A stretch of 24,284 bases of DNA, taken from the NCBI GenBank assembly GCA_002429115.1, contig DIYS01000250.1, positions 1-24,284 of the forward strand, read 5' to 3'. The stretch comes from Saccharicrinis sp. UBA6048 (lineage in GTDB: Bacteria > Bacteroidota > Bacteroidia > Bacteroidales > Marinilabiliaceae). This document shows, in pieces, positions 6,501 to 15,766 of the stretch. The position numbers and the translations under genes were made by a program. Within the stretch, counting starts at the first letter, position 1, and each line of letters opens with the position of its first letter. The notes under the pieces were generated by a model that saw only the letters and a list, made by a program, of their open reading frames with translations, was not told the DNA's origin and made no database searches.

Positions 6501-7679
6501 CTACATTTTTTTTAACCACAAAACAACACCAGTAACTGGCAAAGAACAGGCAATAAAACTAGCTAATGAAAAAATTATAATGCCGGGTAATCCAAATAAT
6601 TCACCAGTATGCATTGGCTTAACAATTGATTTAAACTTTTCATGAAAAGGTAAATCTTTAAAAAGCTTTATTGTTCGTATTTGCCCGGATGCGGAAAACT
6701 CTATGACATCAGGAGTTTCCATAAAGGTGTCGAAGTTAATTTTAGTGGCTTTTATAGTTTTAACATGTTCGTTGGGTGGAAGAATTGTTGTTTGTCCCTT
6801 GTTTGTTAACAAACCATTGCTTTCATCAACTATAGCCTGCAAGCTCATTGGTTTTTCAGTGGGTTTATCTGTTTCTTCTTCCAGGTTATTCAGCGCTGTC
6901 TTGAAGGCATCTGACAAGTCTTTTTGTAGTTCCAGGTTATCTTCTGATATTACAATTGAATGCCCGCCTAATCCGACAATCATTAAATTCTTCATCCAAT
7001 GAAAAGAGGTGTATAAGCCTGTTAAAGCAATACATAGCAACAATATGGTAGTATAAAAACCAAGGGTGTTATGCAAATCGTAAATCAAGCGGTAGAAAGT
7101 AGTCCGCCACTCAACACGTAAAGAATCTTTTAGCTTGGCAATACTCATGGGTATCCAAAGGACGAGGCCCGATATCAACAGGAATACAAAGATTAGGATC
7201 GCAATACCATTGATTAACTTGCCTGTGTCACCCAATAAAAGAAAGCGATGCAGATTGAGCATCGTTTCGAAGAATGTGTTCCAACCTTGTTTTTGCAGTC
7301 CGCATTGTTCGCCTGTATATGGATTATAATAAACTGTTATGCCAACATTACCTTTGGTCATTGAAGTGATAACAAAGCTTCTGTTATCATCATCAAATAC
7401 CTGTATAGCAGTGGCTGTTCCGTAATTACTTTCAAAATGAGCCAACAGGTCATCCACCGAACTAATAATTACATTCTGTGGTTCCACAAAGGCTGCTTCA
7501 CGATTGACAAAGTCGACTACCTGTTGTTTATAGGCGTATATACTACCACTAAAAGCAACAATAAAAACAATTAAAGCAGATAAAAGACCTAGCCATAAAT
7601 GCAAAATGGCCATCAGGTACTTAAACCACGATTCTTTCTTTCGTTTTTTCCGAAACAATGATTGTTTGATTCGTCCCAT
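6501..7679 (-). CDS. PepSY-associated TM protein (PiuB/XusC-like)
   Basis: This is an inner-membrane protein of 392 residues with four membrane segments: about 21-49, 155-177, 205-225 and 362-388. Segments two to four have the family's signature pieces: LHRFLLLGDTGKLINGIA, YDLHNTLGFYTT with ALTGLYTSFHW, and MHTGELFGLPG with PVTGVVLWL. The large loops between segments 1-2 and 3-4 are the periplasmic PepSY-type regions. Conserved His residues at the membrane faces (LH in HRF, LHN, MHTG) are consistent with heme binding and ferric-siderophore reduction, the role proposed for this family. It is the last gene of an operon that starts with a TonB receptor, 15 bases after the preceding lipoprotein. 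This fits iron release from an imported chelate. Confidence 0.88.
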   Translation of the reverse strand: MGRIKQSLFRKKRKKESWFKYLMAILHLWLGLLSALIVFIVAFSGSIYAYKQQVVDFVNREAAFVEPQNVIISSVDDLLAHFESNYGTATAIQVFDDDNRSFVITSMTKGNVGITVYYNPYTGEQCGLQKQGWNTFFETMLNLHRFLLLGDTGKLINGIAILIFVFLLISGLVLWIPMSIAKLKDSLRVEWRTTFYRLIYDLHNTLGFYTTILLLCIALTGLYTSFHWMKNLMIVGLGGHSIVISEDNLELQKDLSDAFKTALNNLEEETDKPTEKPMSLQAIVDESNGLLTNKGQTTILPPNEHVKTIKATKINFDTFMETPDVIEFSASGQIRTIKLFKDLPFHEKFKSIVKPMHTGELFGLPGIIIFSLASFIACSLPVTGVVLWLKKM

Positions 7680-7694
7680 ATCTGCTCTTTGTTT

Positions 7695-8285
7695 TTAGTG
7701 CTCAGATTGTCCTAATTCATATTCGATGGCCAATTGTTCAAATTTGCTGTATTGATCAGCACTCATAAAAGCCTGAAAAGCCTCTCGACGACTCTTATCA
7801 ATTTCTTTATAGTACAGTCGGTAAACCGCAGGTTTTCCATGGTAGTTGTCGTGTGCATCATACAAGGTGGTGTAGAATGCTTCATTTGCCTGGTTATATT
7901 TAGTCTGTTGCAAACTATCCAGTCCCAGCTCATCGCGTATGATAGTACTGTTATACTTTTCCCGCCCTTCACGTTCAATATGAATCTCGTGGGCGTATAT
8001 GGCAAATTGCTCCTCGTTCAGCACCGCCTTTATTTTTTCATCTTGCTCGGCAAATACTGTTTTAATGGCTTTGCGCGTTGCTTCTTTGTTACCCAAATTG
8101 CTTTCAATGGTTTTGCGCGCCTTTTTAAGGTATTGGGCAGTTAGCTTGTCAAACTCTTTGGTTTGCTCTTCTGTCAAATCCATTTTTGATTTAATCATGG
8201 TGTAGTTAAAGCGCTCACGCTTGGGGCCACAGGCTACTAATATAATAAGTGCTAATAAGCTAAGTATCTTAATGGTTTTCATCAT
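7695..8285 (-). CDS. Small lipoprotein, helical, Spy/LTxxQ-like
   Basis: The 196-residue product has a signal peptide and lipobox (LIILVAC, lipidated Cys at 19, or 18 if the second Met is used). The mature part is almost all predicted helix and highly charged. Two segments resemble LTxxQ/Spy repeats: MDLTEEQTKEFDKLTAQYLKK and LNEEQFAIYAHEI. A third stretch, LGLDSLQQTKYNQ, has the same spacing. Spy-type proteins are periplasmic chaperones or metal-stress sensors; similarity here is by pattern only. It sits between the XusB-like gene and the PepSY gene, 15 bases from the latter, so it is probably an accessory of the same uptake system. It is not part of the classical three-gene xus set. Confidence 0.7.
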   Translation of the reverse strand: MMKTIKILSLLALIILVACGPKRERFNYTMIKSKMDLTEEQTKEFDKLTAQYLKKARKTIESNLGNKEATRKAIKTVFAEQDEKIKAVLNEEQFAIYAHEIHIEREGREKYNSTIIRDELGLDSLQQTKYNQANEAFYTTLYDAHDNYHGKPAVYRLYYKEIDKSRREAFQAFMSADQYSKFEQLAIEYELGQSEH

Positions 8286-8324
8286 TTATGGTATTATAAA
8301 TTCAGTGACTTAAAAAACTGTAAA

Positions 8325-8357
8325 GAGGTGAGAACATGATTTAACAGTTCTCACCTC
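8325..8357 (-). terminator. Perfect 11-bp hairpin inside the operon, possible attenuator
   Basis: GAGGTGAGAAC (8325-8335) and GTTCTCACCTC (8347-8357) are exact reverse complements with an 11-base loop. In the direction of transcription the stem comes 47 bases after the stop of the XusB-like gene and is followed by TTTACAGTTTTTT, an imperfect T tract. It could be a leaky terminator or a 3'-end stabiliser lowering expression of the last two genes relative to the first two. Confidence 0.6.
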
Positions 8358-8404
8358 GTTGATGCGTTAGTGAAATTGCTACTTGCTATACAAGCAAAAT
8401 AAAG

Positions 8405-9733
8405 CTATTCTGTTACTTCAACCTCTTTTTCGATTTGGGTCATATAAATACCTACAACACTCACGTTGCCACCATCCAGAGTTAAGCCTTTAGTAAATCC
8501 ATCGGCACTATCAGATGTCGGGTCAAACTCATAAACATTGGCTTCGCCACCAATCGGACTGATTGCCAGGTGAAACTTATCATTGGCAACAATTCCGTTT
8601 TCGCAAGTAAACAAGCTTGACATTGGAACATTTAGTTTAACGGCTGTCTGATTATAAACGTCAACACGAGCTATAACCCAAGAGTTATCAGAATAATAAT
8701 TACCCTCATCTTCTATTTGAATAGGCATATAACCAATACCATTGCCCACATAGAACCAGCCAACACTGGCAATATTCGATTCCAGGCCAAGTTTTTCTGA
8801 TACATTGAAAAGGTATGAATCATCGTACTGACCTCCTTTTAGACGTGAGATAACAGTTTTGTCACCAGCAGATAAATCAAATGAATTAGCTGCCATGAAC
8901 CAGTTAACTTGATAAACATCGCCTTTTTCATCAACATGCATGGATGGTGCCCGATAACCAGATGTATGACCAGCAGCCTTACTCGATTCTGCTATTTTCC
9001 CGTTAGACATGGAAGGATAATCAAACACTAATGTCTCTAATCCTGTTTGTTTGGGTTTGCGTAATGGCGGTATTAAATCAAGGTTAGATGTATGCATCAA
9101 ACCGAAATATATTTTATCTCCAGAAATAACAGCTCCATCAACTCGTGTTGGGTAATAGCCATCTCCCAATTTGGCATTATCGCTTTGAGGAATAACAAAT
9201 TCAGTTAGGTTGGTAATAGTCATCGAAGGAATTTCAACGCTAACCATGCGAAGCGTACACGTATAATCAACAATATTACCCGATGCTTCATCAACAATAG
9301 GTTCCGCCGTCACATTATAAACCATAATCGTTTTGTCATCAGCCAATTTATAACGCGGCTTATCAGTACCTACGGCAAGTCCTGCGTTAATTTCTTTGAT
9401 AACATCATAATCTTCACCATTGGGTTTCATTTGCGTTAGTAAACCACTTCCATAGTTAAGTGAATATAAATATTCACCAGAACCGATAATGCGCGCTGCC
9501 AAATTGGCATCTAGTTGATAACCATTATTAACAAAGCTTAGATTCCCTTCACTAAGACCTTGTGTTTCCGCCATATAATAGGCTTTGTCAATCACACTCA
9601 ACAAGTGGTAACTATTCTCAGTAATCGTTTCATATTTGGGTTCTTTGTCTGGTTTCGGATCATTATCATCGTTACAAGCCATAAATCCTAGGCTTACAAA
9701 CAGGTTCAAAGACCACAATAGATACTTTTTCAT
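8405..9733 (-). CDS. DUF4374/XusB-like surface lipoprotein
   Basis: The 442-residue lipoprotein has MKKYLLWSLNLFVSLGFMAC with the lipidated Cys at 20, followed by acidic NDDND, the type of signal that sends Bacteroidota lipoproteins to the outer surface. The mature part is a chain of beta-rich units with recurring features such as GSGEYLYSLNYGSG, DGAVISGDKIYFGLMHT, HVDEKGDVYQVNWF and GIVANDKFHLAISP, suggesting a beta-propeller. This matches DUF4374 proteins, including the enterobactin-binding XusB of Bacteroides thetaiotaomicron. It follows the TonB receptor by 33 bases and precedes a PepSY gene, the same order as xusABC. Surface capture of a siderophore is therefore likely; ligand specificity cannot be read. 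Confidence 0.75.
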   Translation of the reverse strand: MKKYLLWSLNLFVSLGFMACNDDNDPKPDKEPKYETITENSYHLLSVIDKAYYMAETQGLSEGNLSFVNNGYQLDANLAARIIGSGEYLYSLNYGSGLLTQMKPNGEDYDVIKEINAGLAVGTDKPRYKLADDKTIMVYNVTAEPIVDEASGNIVDYTCTLRMVSVEIPSMTITNLTEFVIPQSDNAKLGDGYYPTRVDGAVISGDKIYFGLMHTSNLDLIPPLRKPKQTGLETLVFDYPSMSNGKIAESSKAAGHTSGYRAPSMHVDEKGDVYQVNWFMAANSFDLSAGDKTVISRLKGGQYDDSYLFNVSEKLGLESNIASVGWFYVGNGIGYMPIQIEDEGNYYSDNSWVIARVDVYNQTAVKLNVPMSSLFTCENGIVANDKFHLAISPIGGEANVYEFDPTSDSADGFTKGLTLDGGNVSVVGIYMTQIEKEVEVTE

Positions 9734-9766
9734 TTTATATATTTTATCAGGTTAATATTTAATTGA

Positions 9767-12151
9767 TTACATTATTCTGTATGTTAGTTTTACAAACAAC
9801 GATCGCCCGGGTTTTTGAACTGCATAATTATCAAAGACCTGCTCGTTGAATACATTGTTAAAATCAATACCAAGTGTTAGCTTTTCTTTGGGGAAAGTAT
9901 AGCCTGCTCCAAAATTATTAACCAACTGCTTTGGAATCTTATCCTTATTTTCACTACCAATAATTTCGGCATGGCGATAAAAAGCGGCCACATAACTCAA
10001 ATTCCAATAAACAAAAGCATTAGCCCGGTTATTAAATAACTCTGATAAATTATAGCGAGCATGGGTATTGGCGGTGAAAAACGGGGTGTTGGGTAATCGT
10101 GAACCTTGCACAATGTTTTCATTACCTAACTCATCCGTCTCGGATTCAATGATGGGTTCCAAAAATGATAGCGATTGATTTACTTTGAATTTATTCTGAA
10201 AATCATATTCCAGATTGGTATCAACACCCCTCATACTTACTTCATCGAAATTGATATACTCGAAGCCCTCGAAACCGTTTTGTACCTGTTGAATAAGCTT
10301 GGTCACATAGCGATAAAAACCATTAGCGGTCCATTTCAACTGGTGATTATCTTTGTGAAGGAGGTGCCAGCTAAAGCCCAGGTTGGCATTATTACTGTTT
10401 TCTGATTGCAGATCTACTGTTGGTATCACATTCAATCCATCGCCAAGTACCTCGTTGGCTTCGGGCAGACGAACTGATTTTTCAAACGAAGCTGTTAACA
10501 TGAATCGTTCACCTATCCAGTATGAACCAGCCATACCATAGCCAATACTATTTTCGGAAGTATGAACCGTTTCGTAGGTGGTTTCGCCGGCTACTGTTGT
10601 TGCAACTTTTATATCAGCATCAAATGCAAACTGCTTAATAAAGATGGACGTATTAAGCTTTTCATCTATCCATTGACTTTGCCAGGCAAGTGCCAGACTA
10701 CTCTTATTGAAATATTGAGGTGCCCAATAACCTTCTGTTTTCTGAGTTACCAAGGGGTCTGATTCTTTACGTTCAAGCACAGAATACAAGTGATTAAATC
10801 CTATCTTTTGCCTTGGTGTTAGTTGATAAATTAGGTTGATTCGTGAAGAAAAGACCCCTTCGTCTAAACTATTCAATGTGCGTTGTTGCTCACCACCTAT
10901 GGTTCTTTGACCAACAAAGTGACCATACCAATCGTAAATGTTTTTCGATGTATCTACCCTTGAACGTTCCAATTGTGAATAGGCTGCAAAAATATTGGCA
11001 TTTAGATTCTTTAAACCCAAATCCTTATTTTGATAGTTAATGAACGGCATGGCAACTTGTTGTTCGTAAGTAGCCTCTCCGTAGGGCACTTCCATTGTTG
11101 CACCATGTTGTACTTCCTTATCCATACCTGATAGCAAAACACCAACAAAGAACTGATCGGCCCACTTTTTATCAGTAAAACCAACCTCTGTTTTAATAGC
11201 CTTGGAATCGAATGCGTCATGAAAACGTTCGGCTGTAATACCTCGTTTTATTTCATATGTTTGCGGGTCAGTAACGTAAATATCATCGCCCCAAACTTTA
11301 TAATTATTGTCAGAGTAATTATAAAAAGCGAGCGCTTTAATGGTTAGACCTGTTTTGGCATCTTTCCAGTTGCCATACAACGAAGCCCTGTGTGTATTAA
11401 ATGAACCGTAAGAATAACTGACTTCAGCCATATTCCTGAAATCCTGCCGTGTAACAAGATTGATAGCACCTCCCAAGGCATCATTAGCCAATTCTACTGG
11501 TACCACACCTTTATAAACGTCTATCCGTTGTACAAGTGATACCGGAATGGTAGCTAATGAAAAGGATGAACCAAAATAATCCATAGGTACACCATCCATA
11601 AAAAAACGAACCGATTTGCCTCCAAGTCCATTAATACTGTAACGGGCACGTGAACCAAGACCACCTGTTTGACGGACTCTAACACCCGATATCTGTCCAA
11701 GCATTTGATTCAACTCTATAGATTGGGATTGAAGGCCTTTGGCGTCGATTGATTCCATTTCAAAACCCTTCTTCTTAATCTGTGAAGCTTCTGATTCGGC
11801 TACCACATTGACTTCGTTCATACGATAGTTAGTCGCCGTCAATATAAAATCTATAATCTGTGTTTTATTTTTAACGCTTACTTGCTTACGTACTGTCTTG
11901 TAGCCTACAAGACTGGCAGTCAAATAGTAAGTACCAGGTTTAATATTGACTATTTTGTAAGTCCCGTCTTCATTGGTAAAGGTGCCAATTGAAGTACCTT
12001 CAATGGCAATGTTGGCAAATGGCAGTGGCTCATTATTATCATCAAAAACTAATCCCTTCATTACAGATGCATTGTTTTGAGAGAAAACAGAAAGTGCATT
12101 CAATAACAATAGAATTGTTGTACTTATTTTTGTTTTGATTTTAAAGGCCAT
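9767..12151 (-). CDS. TonB-dependent receptor, XusA-like siderophore type
   Basis: This is an outer-membrane transporter of 794 residues. A signal peptide (1-25, ending VFSQ) is followed by a carboxypeptidase-regulatory-like domain (about 30-108). Next come a TonB-box-like MNEVNVVAES and the plug (about 125-240), with ISGVRVRQTGGLGSRARYSI, GKSVRFFMDGVPMDYFG, RIDVYKGVVPVELANDALGG and INLVTR. A barrel ends GRSLFVKLTYRIM. The SINGLGGKSVRFFMDGVP plug is typical of iron-siderophore receptors of the FecA class in Bacteroidota. It heads a leftward operon with a DUF4374-like lipoprotein and PepSY protein, so xenosiderophore uptake is the best inference. A Crp/Fnr-type regulator ends 116 bases upstream on the same strand. 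Confidence 0.92.
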   Translation of the reverse strand: MAFKIKTKISTTILLLLNALSVFSQNNASVMKGLVFDDNNEPLPFANIAIEGTSIGTFTNEDGTYKIVNIKPGTYYLTASLVGYKTVRKQVSVKNKTQIIDFILTATNYRMNEVNVVAESEASQIKKKGFEMESIDAKGLQSQSIELNQMLGQISGVRVRQTGGLGSRARYSINGLGGKSVRFFMDGVPMDYFGSSFSLATIPVSLVQRIDVYKGVVPVELANDALGGAINLVTRQDFRNMAEVSYSYGSFNTHRASLYGNWKDAKTGLTIKALAFYNYSDNNYKVWGDDIYVTDPQTYEIKRGITAERFHDAFDSKAIKTEVGFTDKKWADQFFVGVLLSGMDKEVQHGATMEVPYGEATYEQQVAMPFINYQNKDLGLKNLNANIFAAYSQLERSRVDTSKNIYDWYGHFVGQRTIGGEQQRTLNSLDEGVFSSRINLIYQLTPRQKIGFNHLYSVLERKESDPLVTQKTEGYWAPQYFNKSSLALAWQSQWIDEKLNTSIFIKQFAFDADIKVATTVAGETTYETVHTSENSIGYGMAGSYWIGERFMLTASFEKSVRLPEANEVLGDGLNVIPTVDLQSENSNNANLGFSWHLLHKDNHQLKWTANGFYRYVTKLIQQVQNGFEGFEYINFDEVSMRGVDTNLEYDFQNKFKVNQSLSFLEPIIESETDELGNENIVQGSRLPNTPFFTANTHARYNLSELFNNRANAFVYWNLSYVAAFYRHAEIIGSENKDKIPKQLVNNFGAGYTFPKEKLTLGIDFNNVFNEQVFDNYAVQKPGRSLFVKLTYRIM

Positions 12152-12267
12152 TATCTTCCTGCTAAAAGCAATTGTTTGCTTATTTTTATTTAATCAATTT
12201 CTAAATAACTAAGGATGCAAAGCAAAGTATTACCCACAAGAATTCCTTTGACGAATGTCAAAAAAAA

Positions 12268-12852
12268 TCAATTGACCTGAATCAACTTTTCTTTATCCCA
12301 ATGGGTACGGCCACGACTTAAAGTTTCAAGAGAAATGTCTAAGAATGAAGCAATGTATGTTAATTTCACCTTTTGCATAATTTGCGGATATTTCAAAGAA
12401 AAGTCTAAATAGCGATCCTTAGCCGTGGTAAAACGAGTTGTTATTTGCATCATTGCCAACTCCATATATTCTTTCTCAAGTGCATTTAAGTATTTCGTAC
12501 ACAAGCCTGGTTGATCTTCTAATGCTTGGTGAAACTTATCAAGAGGAGCCTCTGCTATAATAGAATCATCTAAAAGCTCTATTGTATATTCACTTTGTAC
12601 TTTTGGTATTTTAAAAGCATCAATACCTAAGATGGGCATCCCGTCAATAGCAAAATAGGTGGTAATTTCTTTTCCATTTTTGTATACAAAGGAACGTGCA
12701 ATCCCCTTTAATACAATGAATGTTTTATAACTAACAGATCCACGTTCATGAATAATTGTTCCTTTTGACAAATGATGTACTGTCCATAAACCTTTATATG
12801 CTTCTTTAACCTTAAAGCACTTGTCTTTGTGGGATATAAATTCGTCTATCAT
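12268..12852 (-). CDS. Crp/Fnr-family transcriptional regulator
   Basis: The 194-residue protein has the Bacteroidota Crp-like layout: an N-terminal cyclic-nucleotide-binding fold (about 20-115; LSKGTIIHERGSVSYKTFIVLKGIARSFV, then TTYFAIDGMPILGIDAF) and a C-terminal winged helix (about 135-190). The recognition part reads YIASFLDISLETLSRGRTHW. There is no Cys set for an FNR iron-sulfur cluster, so oxygen sensing by that route is unlikely, and the effector is unknown. It lies directly upstream of, and on the same strand as, the XusA-like receptor, so it may control that operon or be carried with it. The 3' end is slightly short of the usual ~190-200 residue members but not evidently truncated. 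Confidence 0.85.
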   Translation of the reverse strand: MIDEFISHKDKCFKVKEAYKGLWTVHHLSKGTIIHERGSVSYKTFIVLKGIARSFVYKNGKEITTYFAIDGMPILGIDAFKIPKVQSEYTIELLDDSIIAEAPLDKFHQALEDQPGLCTKYLNALEKEYMELAMMQITTRFTTAKDRYLDFSLKYPQIMQKVKLTYIASFLDISLETLSRGRTHWDKEKLIQVN

Positions 12853-13186
12853 TTTCTTAAAACGTCTTACTATTCTTAGTTATATTTATTGATCCCAACA
12901 ATTGGGGGTAGTTAATAAAAGTTACTTAAATTAACGCGTAGATTTCTCGCGATACATTCTTATTTAAGCATACGAAATCTCAACTCTCTCAAATGATAAT
13001 CAACTATATATCAGTCAATATTGGACGATAGTAATGATAACTTAGGATTTGATTGAGAATCGTCAACCAAACCTTAAGCTATCGATAATTACTTTAAGTA
13101 TAAATCCCAATTTCTAGGTATTTTTGTTAATCATAGACAGTTTTAATCCTATCTATCAGATTAGTTAGCCTTATTAATTCTGGTTT
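12853..13186. other. Intergenic region, no gene seen
   Basis: This is 334 AT-rich bases between the leftward DUF438-type gene and the leftward Crp-type gene upstream of it in map order. A loose dyad (GACGAT near 13023 with ATCGTC near 13058) is present. No RNA gene, promoter of clear quality or terminator stem with T-run was recognised. Confidence 0.5.
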
Positions 13187-14953
13187 TTAATTGTTTTTAT
13201 GTCGTTCTATCTCATCTCTAATTTTGCCCAACAATTCTTCGGAAGAATATCCCCCGCGTTTAGCAATCATTTCAACCGTTGCAATATTACCCATAGTCTT
13301 AAATACCATCGGATTTTTCAATTGCTTAAACTTTGGATTTAGATTGACAAGAAAATTCTTAATAAAAGGATATTGCTTAATAACTGTGGCAATATTACTT
13401 GATGACATTACACTTTCATCCTGTGGGATAGTCTCCTCATTTTGATCGTTTGCCTGCCCTTCGTTTTTCCAGGTGAGTAATTTTTGAGAACCAGTCAGGC
13501 TACGAATATGAGTTACGTCCTGCATCATCTCCAGAACACCTTTAAAATTACCTGCTTCATCACGCACTGCATTATAAATGATATATATGAACTTGCCTCC
13601 AATTTCCAACCAGAATTCTGCTTCATTTTGTTCGCCTTTTCTAAAAGCATCAATTATCTGTTCTACCGTTTCAACACTTTCGCGTGGATGACAATTTTGT
13701 ACTTTACGACCAATCACACCTGCGCTGCGTGGAAATACACGATGCTTGGTATCGCTGTAAAATTTCACCACATCATTTTCATCCACATAGGACAAATCAA
13801 CCTGCAGGTGTTTAAATATCAAATTAATTCGCTCCAGACTTAGTTTTCCCATACTTACATCCATCTCTTCACTGGAGCCAATTGAGGGCGAAACACCATG
13901 TTTAGCCAATACCGCTGTTAAATCGTTTAACAAAGAGTTAGGAATAACATCATTTTTTTCTAATTCTTTCGTAATTTCTCTTTTCACTTTAAAAACCGGT
14001 GGTTTATCTATCAGGCAATAACCAATTTCATCATCACTGATGCGCATTTGAGCAAATTCCTCATCCGATAATAGCTGAAGTGAGGTTGGATAAAGTACCT
14101 CTCTTTCTTTTTCCAGAATATCCCTTACGACATGAAAAACATTGGCCTGAGCATCTAAAAAGGCATTATCCTTATCCGTTTCCAATAATGTGTAGGCATT
14201 TTTAATGGCTTCCCTTACTTTGTTATCAAAACTCCACATGACTTTTGATGGGCGATCAAAGCCTTTTGTTTCCAAGGCAGAAAACAGCTGATTCTGTTTT
14301 CTGCTAAAATGCACATTTATCTGTGATAGTTTATCATACAGTTCAAGCCACTGATTTTTGATAAATTTACTTTCGATAAGATTTTCCATTTTCTGAACTA
14401 CACACTCAATTGCATCAGCTTCTAGTCGATACGTATGAATGGGGTGACCGGCCGGCAGCTCTATTTCGCTTGTCTCCATGACATCTTTAAACACCTCAAT
14501 GATATCATCCATATCATCCACCATATGATCATCACTAATGCCATAATCAATCATTTGTTGCTCACCATAGGCAAATTCTTCCGCCGTAATCTTATCGAAA
14601 GTTTTATTCACCAAATCCTTCGCAGCTTTGGGACTAAGCTCTTTATTGAAAACCTTCAATTTAATATCCATGATCTTTTGCATCTTCTCATGATCCAAAT
14701 CAAGATATTGTTTCATTTCCAACTCAGCTTTAGGGGTAAACCATACATGGAATTCATCCTTAGCCTTTTGTTCAACCCTCTTGTCAAATCCTTTTTTGGC
14801 CATTAATTCATATAAGGGAAAAGGCTCAAAATCCTTGATGATATGCAATCCCTCGTCAGCTGATAATTGATTCAACGCTTCAGTTACACAGCTATGAAAT
14901 TCTTCTTGCTGATTTCGTCCATCTAGTTTTATAAATGTGATATTTGATTTCAT
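13187..14953 (-). CDS. DUF2249-DUF438-hemerythrin-PAS-DUF1858 sensor protein
   Basis: The 588-residue soluble multidomain protein reads as follows. Residues about 5-75 are DUF2249/TusA-like (IKLDGRN, HIIKDFEPFPLY). Residues about 85-160 are DUF438. Residues about 165-300 are a hemerythrin-like four-helix domain with candidate iron ligands H170/H173, H215, H274 and E281/E283. Residues about 375-485 are a PAS domain of the DUF438-linked type, with the signature VQNCHPRESVETVEQIIDAFRKG and AEFWLEIGGKFIYIIYNAVRD. Residues about 515-580 are DUF1858-like. Such proteins are found in anaerobes beside other hemerythrin genes and are thought to sense or handle oxygen or NO; no reaction is established. 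It lies 204 bases downstream of a LuxR-type regulator, same strand. Confidence 0.85.
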   Translation of the reverse strand: MKSNITFIKLDGRNQQEEFHSCVTEALNQLSADEGLHIIKDFEPFPLYELMAKKGFDKRVEQKAKDEFHVWFTPKAELEMKQYLDLDHEKMQKIMDIKLKVFNKELSPKAAKDLVNKTFDKITAEEFAYGEQQMIDYGISDDHMVDDMDDIIEVFKDVMETSEIELPAGHPIHTYRLEADAIECVVQKMENLIESKFIKNQWLELYDKLSQINVHFSRKQNQLFSALETKGFDRPSKVMWSFDNKVREAIKNAYTLLETDKDNAFLDAQANVFHVVRDILEKEREVLYPTSLQLLSDEEFAQMRISDDEIGYCLIDKPPVFKVKREITKELEKNDVIPNSLLNDLTAVLAKHGVSPSIGSSEEMDVSMGKLSLERINLIFKHLQVDLSYVDENDVVKFYSDTKHRVFPRSAGVIGRKVQNCHPRESVETVEQIIDAFRKGEQNEAEFWLEIGGKFIYIIYNAVRDEAGNFKGVLEMMQDVTHIRSLTGSQKLLTWKNEGQANDQNEETIPQDESVMSSSNIATVIKQYPFIKNFLVNLNPKFKQLKNPMVFKTMGNIATVEMIAKRGGYSSEELLGKIRDEIERHKNN

Positions 14954-15157
14954 AATTCTATCGATTTATAATTCATAAACCAATAGTTGGTATAGGTGTT
15001 TACATAATACCGCCTTTTCTTTCGTAATCAGCCAAAAATCCCCATTTATAGGGATAAATACCTAATTATCTCATCGAGTACAGACATGCAAAGGCAACAC
15101 AAAAGGCAAATTTCTTTAATGCATAAATATTTATAAACACTAAGAAGTGAAGCTGAA

Positions 15158-15766
15158 TCAGGCTTTTACATCTTCCGGTTTAATTAGGTCGTGCATAACC
15201 GCATAAACTGTTAAACCAGCAATGGTTTTAATGCCAAGCTTTTCTGTAATGTTTTTTCGGTGCGAGATTACCGTATTGATACTTATAAATAACTTTTCGG
15301 CTGTTTCTTTATTTGAATAGCCCAAGGCCACCGTTTTCAGCACCTCTGTTTCACGCTCGCTTAATAGTGCCGAATCATTATCTGTACTTTCTGGCTCTGA
15401 ATGAAAGAAGAAATTTTGAAATTTTTCCAGAACTTCTTGCCGTGTGTCATTTTCTGTAATTAATTTAGCTCCCGGAACTGCCTGACAAGGGCCATCACAA
15501 ACCACCAACAACTTGGCGTTGGGATTTTGATTTTTAATTTTCCTTAATGATTTATTGAGTTTAGGATGGAGCACATCTTGTGCTACAATCAAATATTTTA
15601 CATCATTGATCTCAGACAAACAACTCAATGTTGTTTCAAGAGAATCTGCTTCATATAAATCAGGTTCGATTCCAATTACACTAAGAATAGTTTTTACTCC
15701 TAAACGATGTATAAAGTGTTTGTCTGCTATGCAGACTTTGGTTTTATTAAATTCACTTTGCATCAT
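15158..15766 (-). CDS. LuxR/NarL-type regulator with degenerate receiver
   Basis: The 202-residue protein has residues about 9-120 as a receiver-like domain and about 133-195 as the LuxR helix-turn-helix (SERETEVLKTVALGYSNKETAEKLFISINTVISHRKNITEKLGI). The receiver keeps one aspartate at the phospho-acceptor position (D64 in VAQDVLHP). It has ADKH instead of the acidic DD pair near residue 15 and lacks the conserved Lys after GA (GAKLITEND), so ordinary phosphorylation is doubtful. I chose ATG 15766 (tandem ATG at 15763). A longer frame to 15826 would run deep into the hemerythrin-like gene. The start overlaps the upstream stop by about a dozen bases, so the pair is translationally coupled and the upstream protein may provide its signal. 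Confidence 0.8.
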   Translation of the reverse strand: MMQSEFNKTKVCIADKHFIHRLGVKTILSVIGIEPDLYEADSLETTLSCLSEINDVKYLIVAQDVLHPKLNKSLRKIKNQNPNAKLLVVCDGPCQAVPGAKLITENDTRQEVLEKFQNFFFHSEPESTDNDSALLSERETEVLKTVALGYSNKETAEKLFISINTVISHRKNITEKLGIKTIAGLTVYAVMHDLIKPEDVKA

